This document shows positions 56,421 to 64,000 of a DNA stretch of 64,000 nucleotides, piece by piece. Made by a program: the position numbers and the translations under genes. Every line of letters begins with the position of its first letter. Within the stretch, counting starts at the first letter, position 1. The stretch comes from Patiria miniata. Lineage: Eukaryota > Echinodermata > Asteroidea > Valvatida > Asterinidae. The notes beneath the pieces were generated by a model. That model was given only the letters and a program-made list of their open reading frames with translations. It was not told the DNA's origin and did no database searches. The DNA is taken from positions 19,117,547-19,181,546 of the forward strand of contig NW_024037058.1 of the NCBI RefSeq assembly GCF_015706575.1, written 5' to 3'.

Positions 56421-57960
56421 TTATATTTGCATTCATCATAATTATGATAATGAACATGTGAAATTAACGGATTTCACACCGAATGTGATGAATGCTGGAG
56501 GCTGGCAGAAAGCCGAAGATTGTACGTGTACTTGGATAAGCCGCCTTGATGAGTAAACAGTTTTGAGTTGAAATTTAACACGACAAAAATAATCAAACTG
56601 AAATATACAGCTATAAGACTTCAATAACTACGAAGTGGGTATGTAAATAATATGTAGCGATAGGTAGAAAAAAAATAGTTTAAGACTTATGGTCAGACAT
56701 TTACATTTACTCGATAACTATTCCGATTTTATCTGATTTTACGAGAAAATCCGTGCCAAAAGTGAAGAAGATTGGTACCAAGCACCTTGCGCAAATATTC
56801 TGCTTGAAATGGTTTAATTCGGAAGAAAACAACAATTGAAGGTGGTTGATGGGCACACGCTTTATCACATGCGTTAGCGAGGGAATTACGAGAAGCCAAA
56901 TATCGCCCTTGTTTTTTTACAACAATGTAGAGGTTTAATTAATGGTTTGTGATTTCAAGATTTCGGTGATTGATTACGAATTGTGAATATCATGCCTGAC
57001 TCAAGGGAAAGCAAAGCAATGTCCCCCTAAAAAAAGGAGAAAGAAACAACACAACAGGGTACAGCAACTATCTAATCACCATACTAGTTACAACTGTCGT
57101 TTAGTTAGAAAGACATGCCGTGTTTAAATATTTACTTTCTGTATAGCCTACTTTAATAGTTAGTTAAGTCATCATCCTCTAAATGCTTTGAACTTCAGTG
57201 AAAAGGAAACAGCATTAAGGTAGGCGTGGTCCTAGAGCCTATATTTTTTGGGGGAGGGGCTAGCAGGGGTGGATCTTGGGAGGCGTGCTAAAATGTAGAC
57301 CTTTTTTTTTTCTCCTGACATTTAGGCCTCCGAAAATCAATAGGGGGTGTGGGAGGGTGAGGTGGGTCCGCACCACATTTTAAAAAGGGGAGCGCTGTTA
57401 AAATCCTGTAAATCATGTATACTTTAATACCATATAGTGTTCAAATGCCCCCTTCTCACGACTGTTTTTGTAGGGGGTGAGATAATTCGGAAGTCAACTT
57501 ATAAAATTGGCTTCTGCAAAAACAAGTAGGATTTTTTTTGGAGGGGGGGGGGTAGACAACTTTTTTTTTTCTTGGGGGGGGGGGGCGTACAACTGCGCCT
57601 ACATTAACAAGGAGGAACGCCCCCACCCTTTGTAAAATGTTTGTGTGATTGTTATGGAAATTTTTCAATTTTAAAAACTCTTATTACTTTTAGGTTATAT
57701 ATTATGTTTATTGATTTGCTGATTTGTTTAGGGAGCTTTCGGGTACGTGTTGCTTGATAATTGTTGGTGTTGGACAGGGAATATCTACGCCTTATAGTTA
57801 CAGGATTGTATTAAATTTGTTTACTTTCGAGAATTGTTATTTGTTATTTGTTTTAGAGGTGTCTCTGAGATCGTATTGTTTATACAAAATAGCAGCAGGT
57901 AGAAAGAAACAATATAATTACGGTCACGGAAATAATTTGACCTTACGAAAAAACACATTT

Positions 57961-58118
57961 CTATCTGAAAACAGGACAGACACAGCAAATCATCAACCTG
58001 ATGTCGTATGATATTTGCAAGTTTTGGAACGTGGTATTCGTCAACTTCTATGCCTATGTCTTTGTATGTGATCCATCAGAAGAGACAAGAATACTGTGCC
58101 GTGAAAATGGGCACATAA
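57961..58118 (+). pseudogene. NACHT-WD40 relic (exon 6 fragment)
   Basis: CAGACACAGCAAATCATCAA, then TGATGTCGTATGAT and GATCCATCAGAAGAGACAAG, match the copy B exon 6 segment at about 54970-55110 (GQTQQIINLRSYDF onward). Indels break the frame. No other exon is seen nearby. Confidence 0.65.
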
Positions 58119-58132
58119 TGTGTAGTTTACAT

Positions 58133-58285
58133 AATAGCCGGTTTTAAAGAGTGCCCCCTAGTTTTGGAAGATGGTACCTGCCTCCAACCACCCCCCCCCC
58201 CCAACACTACTCGATTATACGGAGGCCAAGTGTCCGGTGAAAAAAAAAGTGTCGACATTTCAGCAAGGATGTGCGGAAAATGAAA
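58133..58285 (-). repeat. Dispersed poly-G repeat, copy 2
   Basis: Read on the minus strand, this carries GCACATCC, GAAATGTCGAC, CACCGGACACTTGGCCTCCG, a G run, GGTACCATCTTCC and GGGGGCACTCTTTAAAACCG, in the same order as at 2578-2770. Confidence 0.65.
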
Positions 58286-58832
58286 AAACAGAAATGTTGG
58301 ATACGCTGCTGCCCCCATGGAAGATGCCTTTTATACTGAGCTAGTTTCCCGGTTTGGTGATGCACCCCCCCCCCCCCCCCCCCCAGTTTGACAACTGTTC
58401 CGCCGCCGATGCTGCAGTCTACCCACATTACATGAATGCTTGAGCAATTATTCTGCGATTTGGTGACGTAATCTCTAAATATTTGTAGTTTTTTAAAAGT
58501 TCTATTTGTAATCCTTAATTATTTTGATTAAAATAATTTGTTTTGCGAAAGGCAGGGAAGTGGGCGCAACACGTGTTTACACACAGCCTTCAGTCCGAAG
58601 GCATCTTTATAGCAACTACAAGTTGCCTAGCAACTACAAGCAATATTTAGTGTCATGGCGACACCCGTGCGTAAACTTTTCCTAGTCCTGTGTTCGTTTT
58701 GGACCAGTGCGATTTGTTTTGACCCTGCGCTTTGCAAGTGGATCTAAGAACGCAATGTGTTCATAAATAATAGCAGCAGGTGGAAAGAAACATCATTTCA
58801 ATTACAATTACAGTTAAGATCGAGCTATACAA

Positions 58833-58838
58833 TATAAA
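58833..58838 (+). promoter_or_regulatory. Candidate TATA box of copy C
   Basis: GAGCTATACAATATAAACT replaces the GAGCTATAAA of A and B at the equivalent place, about 425 bp before the ATG. It lies in the shared 5' flank. Confidence 0.3.
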
Positions 58839-59260
58839 CTAATTTAACCCGAGGAAAAACCGAATGCATGAAGGACCTATTCAAATCTAGTACTTGGCAT
58901 TATCAACCTCGCCAGCGTGTAAGGGTCAAAGTCAATCAATATTTTGTTGACAATGGCACTAACATCAACACTGTGTTTGCATTTTCGTGCTAGCCTACAA
59001 CTTCTCTGCATGACTTGCTAAATTTGAGTTGCCAACAATACAATTTCTGTGTCGTCGATACTCACTCACTCTGTTGAAAAGCAGGAGGCTTCATCACAAG
59101 TGTTTAGCCGACAGTGACAATCTACCTCATCACAAGCCCACAGGCACGTGGCTCAAGGGAGTCAGAATGGCTTAGGAACAGACTGTGTTGCTCTCAAAAC
59201 ACCGTTATCCTTTTGATATTGTGTTGTCTGTCTATACGGTGCCGTACTATTTGCCCCAAC

Positions 59261-62200
59261 ATGGCGCCGGCGCCCAGCAAGGAAGCGAGCAACACTGCAG
59301 ACGCAGAGCGAGTTGTGTTACTTGGGGATTTGAGCGTCCAGTTGCCAAAGCAACGCTCCAAAGTCGTCCGGATTTTCACCAGTTCAACATTTACAGGTAA
59401 GCACTCTCAATCTATTGGATAATGCCCATGTGAAAACTAAGTGCACATCTGTGATATAATTATATTTCCTTTTTTAGTGGCCTGGGCAACAAGTGAGCTT
59501 TCCGTTTGCAGTGTATCAGTTATTTAATATTATGCAAACATAGAAGCTTACCAAGCTTATTTGTGAAATGTAACCCTTTCACTCCAAGTTCAAAATTTTT
59601 ATGCGATAACCTCTCATCTACCACTACGTCGTAATCATAGAAAACAACAACGAAGAAAAAGAATAAAGTTCTTATAGAATATGGCCTCCAACAAAAAAAT
59701 TGGTGCTTGTAACTAATCGTGCTGCTATGCATGTAGTGTGCAGTTGTATCCTGCCCACGTTTTCTTGTCGATGACTACTTCTTGTAAAAAAACAAAACAG
59801 TAGAGATACCACAATTAAGAACAATGGGGCAATGGAAATATTTTGGAGGCACTCAAAATATAATGTGATGGTCCGGAAATAAGCCAGTACCAGTAGAGTG
59901 GAAGTGTATTTTCGTTTTGCAACCTCTACACATTGGCTGAAGGGAGGGAGCAGATGTGCATGAAATTCTTCCAATCGCTGATTGCATCCAAACACGTTTA
60001 CTGTTGGCTGCCGCCAAGTACAAGTAGGAGGGATATTCATCATAGGGATCTCAGAAACTGCAACAAGTTCTCTTTGTAATTAGACTCCAAAGAGAGAGTC
60101 CACGGGGTACTAAGCCCAACCGTTTATTCTGACATAGATCTGGAATGGAAATCACAAATAATCTGGATCTGGTCCCTAGTCACAATCCTGAACTTATTTG
60201 TATTTCTTTTTCTTTATGTCCATTTTTTTGTGTAGCATTTGAGTGTTTTTTTTTTTTTGCCGTAGACCTTCTCCCTTCCTCCCCTAACCCCGTTGTACAC
60301 CTAACCACATCCCTTCCCATGCAACCTCCCATCCCCCAGTCACCTTTGTTACAACTGATAATGTAGTAACCAACGGATAATGTATCACCAACCGATAATG
60401 TATCACAAATTGACCGATATTGTATCACTAACCGATAATGTAGCAAAAATTGACTGATAGTGTAGTAAAATTTGTATCCGATAATGTATCACGTGTCGAC
60501 GGATAATGTAACTACAAAATAACTGTATCCGATAATGTATCACCACGGAACGGATACTGTATCAACCGATAATGCATCAAAAATCAACCGATAATCAGTT
60601 TATTTGAAAAAGGTGGAAATATTTCAAATTAATTAAAGTCTAATAAGTGTCTTTGCTATGATAAGTCCCCACTCGGGAAAGTTTATCATTAAGAATATTT
60701 TTTTGGTGAATTTGGGAGGGAGTTGCTTTGGTTTGGAGACGCTCTACTTCCTAGGCTAGTGGCGTATCCAGCTTTTGAGGCGGGTTGGGGGGGGGGGGGG
60801 GGGTAACTGCATTCGCACATCTGCGCCGAAATGTGGACAAGTTCTTTTCTCCGGACACTTGGCCTCCGTATGGGCTCCGTGCTCTCCGTATGGAGATCAA
60901 TGGACGGGACACAGCATGTGCGAACTGTACTGTACTGGTTCGCGCGTAAAGTTCAACGCCACTTCCAGAATGTGCCAAGGCTATTAGCCGCAGCGTCTTC
61001 GCTTCGCTCGTACCCCCGCCCTGCAAACAGGACGCTGGGATACTCTGATGAATTCACGCTCTGATTGGTTGGATTATATTTTGCGTGACCAGTGACCTGC
61101 GCGTCATCAAGGTCATGACTCTGCATGGTTTGAAACGGCCGTTAAGACTGATTCATTACTCTTTTATTCCTGTTCAGAGATGTTTTTCTCGTTGAAAAAA
61201 GCGTAATAATGTAGGAAATTTTGTAAAAACTTATCTGTGTTGTAAATTTACAATTCCCGTCACTTGTTCAGGCTCCATTTCGAGTTACGAACGGTCGGAT
61301 TGCTTTATGCGACGACAACATTTTGTCCACATGATCCGCAATGAAACAGAAATCACATCCGGTATGGAATGTGCGTATTTCTATGGGAAGTTTCGGATAG
61401 CATTTGAGCACATTGTCTAAATGCGGTCTTGAACAGCTGCAGCCAGATGCTTTATACATAGGTCATAGGCCATTTCCTTCACAAGATTCTGTGAAGCTCA
61501 TCAGAGTATCCCAGCGTTCTGTTTGCAGGACGGGGGGTACGAGCGAACGTCTTCGCATGATTGTCAGGCAACGTCGGCGCGCGCATACGTTCCATTTAAC
61601 TTGCGATGGTCTCACAGACTATTCCCTCCCCCTATAACTTTGCATCATTTAAAAAACCCAGTGGATGGACCGGGACAAGTCTAGGTCCTCCCCCAACTCT
61701 CCGTTTCTGGCGTTGAAGGGGCACTTGTGCACGGAGCCCATAGCTCCATGGTAAAATCAAAAACAGGAGGGGGGGGGGGGTGTTCATGATACAGATGTAT
61801 CAGCACATTTCAAGCTTTTTGTGTTTGTTCTCCCTTTCTCAGTACTATTTAATTCATTTCGGCGGTTGGGAAGTTTGAAAACCAACTCAAAATTTACCTT
61901 TTTTTCTCTAAATAGAAAATAATGGGGGTGGGGTGATCCAATAGCCCAGACCCCCTTCCCCGGTCAAAAAGTGGGGTGGGATATATAGGACATAAAACAA
62001 ACTTTTTTTAAACACCTTTTCCCCGTACTGATACATTATCGGTTGATTTTTGATACATTATCGGTTGATTTTTGGTACTTAATCGGTTGATACAGTATCC
62101 GTTCCGTGGTGATACATTATCGGATACAGTTATTTTGTAGTTACATTATCCGTCGACACGTGATACATTATCGGATACAAATTCTACTACACTATCAGTC

Positions 62201-64000
62201 AATTTTTGCTTACAATATCGGTTAGTGATACAGTATCAGTCAATTTGTGATACATTATCGGTTGGTGATACATTATCCGTTGGTTACTACATTATCAGTT
62301 GTAACAACCGTCCTTATTTTACTTGTACCGACCTATCCCCCTGTCGTTAGCTGTGTTTTAGCATTTGACCTTTTCGTGCGTTTTCATTGCTTGTAGTGAA
62401 AATGTTTAAAGGAACCGTGGTTTATTAAGGGAACCAATGTGTGCTTATGAGGTGTTGAACACTATTATCTGAGGCGAAGCCGAGGATAATTTTCAGCATT
62501 CCAGACTCAAACCAGGCTTAAAACATAGTGTTTAATACTGGCCAAGCACACACTTATTCCTATTCATGAATTCCTTTTCGGTCCAAAAATCAAAATTTTC
62601 GGTCAAAAAGTCAAAACACGTCAAAATATTTCCAACGATGTTGTTGAACAATTTCTACTCTCAGGTTTAAGAAACCCCCTCTAGATATATCAGCTCGCGA
62701 GTAAGACTTAAACAACTCCTTTTGTGGAGATTGGCGCGCGTCGTGCGTATACTGCGTGATTACGCGCAGATGCAGCTGTGGTGATGTGATTGCGTTGTGA
62801 ATTTAGGACTATGAAATACTAGCTGGCTCACTGGCTGCAGAGTATAGTATTGCGCATGCCTAGGTGAAGGTTGTGAACGTTAAATTTACCGATAAAACGG
62901 TACAACGCACTGGATTTCATGTGACACTTGAAAGGAGTTTAGGCTAGCTTTAACTTCCGTTTAAGACCGGCCACGTGATTGGCTCTCAATCAATGGGAAT
63001 AGATAAACTGTGTTAGGTATTTATAAATGCAGATTGTTGTTACTATACTCAAGTTTTCACATACATGTCTATGTAAATTGCTTTCGTTTTGCTGAACGAA
63101 CACTTGCTTTTAAATGAACAGAGCTTTAAAAGGGTGGTTGTATTTAAAATTCCGTAACCTGAAAAGTACATAATGATTTGATTGAGTGATTGGACTGATT
63201 CTTGTAAAAGAAAGCTTAATGATTGGGCTTTCATTATCCTAGATCTTGATAGTGCTGCATGCATAATTTCAATAAAAAAATTTGTCATGCCATTTGGGTT
63301 TGCCATTGTCGACTGATTGTCGACTGGCTCCAGCCCCCTCCATCATCGCATTCACTGCCAATGTAGAGGGCGGTATAAACTGAAAGGAAACCATCGAATA
63401 ACAATTTTTCGTATCTTTTAAATCTTTTCTTTTCATAGACACCTCCACAGAACGTAACGCTCTGATGCGAGAAACGTACCCGCGTCTGAAGGACTACTGC
63501 AAGTTAAACCATGGCTTGGAGTTCCAGGTCATTGACATGCGATGGGGGGTACGTGACGAAGCCACGGATGATCACATGACGGGACAATTATGCATGGCGG
63601 AGATCGCAGCCTGCCAGCGACTTTCCGTGGGTCCAAACTTTGTGGTGAGTCGCAACTTGTACATTCAATTTCAACCAATTGCACCTTGTCAGCAATTCTG
63701 CTTCTGGCGATAGGAAGCAATTTCACATTCTTTTTTAAATAAGTTGCCTTTGATGCTTTCACCATTTCTAAAATTTCTAAACTTTGTTTAAAATAAAGTT
63801 TCATATGACCTATCTTTCTTATATATATCTTGTCAAGTTTGTTTACGAAATGGGAAGTTGTGGTTACGTTATGCCAACTTTCAGCAAACGGTTCTTCTTT
63901 GCACTGCATGCATAGCTCTTGAAATATGAATGGTTAAAATACTAAGTGTTTCAATGTGGGCACAATAACGTGGAAAAATACCTGTCAATGTTGCTTGACG
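59261..64000 (+). CDS. NACHT and WD-repeat protein, NWD1-like, copy C (5' part, runs off window)
   Basis: Exons seen are 59261-59396 and 63439-63644; by analogy exon 3 begins just beyond the window. Exon 1 encodes MAPAPSKEASNTADAERVV and LGDLSVQLPKQRSKVVRIFT; exon 2 encodes the DUF4062-like block with ALMRETYPRLKDYCKLNHGL. Both have intact splice sites and the same phases as A and B. Exon 1 and the start of intron 1 resemble copy A more than copy B. Whether the rest is functional cannot be seen. The NACHT and WD40 parts are assigned only by homology to A and B. Confidence 0.8.
60347..62306. mobile_element. Large foldback element with GATAATGTATCA-unit arms (1.96 kb)
   Basis: The ends are TGTTACAACTGATAATGTAG and its exact complement. 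Arms of about 255-275 bp (60347-60600, 62030-62306) are nearly identical when inverted and consist of units such as CCGATAATGTATCA and GGATAATGTA, interspersed with ATTTGT, CGTGTCGACGG and CACGGAACGG spacers. The 1.4-kb middle carries a partial poly-G repeat (60795-60870), a nested inverted pair (60983-61060 / 61486-61558) and no convincing ORF. Copy A intron 1 is uninterrupted at this site. Confidence 0.75.
60983..61558. repeat. Nested inverted repeat inside the large foldback
   Basis: GTCTTCGCTTCGCTCGTACC, CCTGCAAACAGGACGC and TGGGATACTCTGATGA on the left recur inverted on the right (TCATCAGAGTATCCCAGCG, TTGCAGGACGGGGGGTACGA). Arms are about 70 bp, span about 575 bp. It is probably an older MITE captured by the foldback. 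Confidence 0.55.
62427..63025. mobile_element. Foldback-headed repeat family, copy 2 (about 600 bp)
   Basis: AAGGGAACCAATGTGTGC, then a decayed hairpin around TGAGGCGAAGCCGAGG, then CCTTTTCGGT, GCGAGTAAGA, ATTGCGCATGCCTA, TTTAAGACCGGCCACGTGA and a TTAGGTATTTATA end follow the order of 40306-40930. Its hairpin is more diverged than in copy 1, suggesting greater age. Confidence 0.6.
63645..64000 (+). other. Copy C intron 2 (partial)
   Basis: It matches copy B intron 2 block by block, for example AATAAGTTGCCTTTGATGCT and GCCAACTTTCAGCAAACGG. No inserted element is seen before the window ends. Confidence 0.6.

Larger units (their letters stand above)
55801..59260. other. Intergenic DNA between copies B and C
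   Basis: It contains a 535-bp MITE (55886-56420), partial and complete poly-G repeat copies (57285-57350, 58133-58285), a relic of NACHT-WD40 exon 6 (57961-58118), and the 650-bp conserved 5' flank of copy C (58600-59260). The stretch 56430-57240 is AT-rich with nothing recognised. Confidence 0.5.
59397..63438 (+). other. Copy C intron 1 (4.0 kb)
   Basis: Ancestral stretches shared with copy A (59397-59530, about 59930-60346, 62307-62426, 63026-63438) are interrupted by the 1.96-kb foldback (60347-62306) and a copy of the foldback-headed family (62427-63025). No gene is present. Confidence 0.55.

Noticed and set aside
60352..60600. CRISPR-like array of GATAATGTATCA units
   Set aside because: Spacing is irregular and the whole block is repeated inverted at 62030-62306; it is the arm of a foldback element.

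Overview
This is a eukaryotic, animal-type window. Genes are split by GT-AG introns, intergenic DNA is AT-rich, long poly-C/poly-G tracts are common, and fragments of LINE, Penelope-like, LTR and MITE/foldback elements lie throughout. A multi-exon PRMT6 gene, a methyl-CpG-binding (MBD) gene and a local expansion of NACHT-WD40 genes suggest an invertebrate deuterostome. Amphioxus (Branchiostoma) is my first guess, but this is inference, and a hemichordate or echinoderm is not excluded.

Layout. 1-1939: right end of an LTR retrotransposon, with a terminal accessory ORF, polypurine tract and complete 850-bp LTR. 3978-13097 (+): complete 13-exon PRMT6 arginine methyltransferase gene (354 aa), with a Penelope-like element fragment in intron 1 and several foldback repeats in other introns. 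18387-22707 (-): complete 3-exon MBD protein gene (426 aa). 22708-27156: repeat-rich intergenic DNA with two related palindrome-array elements and a LINE remnant.

27157-64000: cluster of large NACHT-WD40 genes of the NWD1 type. Copy A (-, 42595 to 27157, 6 exons, 1741 aa) and copy B (+, 46505 to 55800, 6 exons, 1745 aa) are complete and head-to-head. Copy C (+, from 59261) runs off the window after exon 2. The three share the exon phases seen here, a first exon starting MAPAP, and about 650 bp of homologous 5' flank. Two small relics of the same family lie between them. A and B end in a CaaX-like Cys-Gln-Val-Leu tail. Comparing A, B and C introns gives empty sites that date several transposon insertions.

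The most unusual material is non-coding. (i) Three elements with related ACGGA... termini carry interiors or arms built from reiterated perfect palindromes. (ii) A 1.96-kb foldback has arms made of GATAATGTATCA-like units. (iii) Hammerhead-ribozyme folds occur in Penelope-like remnants: one satisfies the whole core consensus, and an inverted pair shares the same core substitution. No functional link between the PRMT6, MBD and NACHT-WD40 genes is visible beyond neighbourhood.
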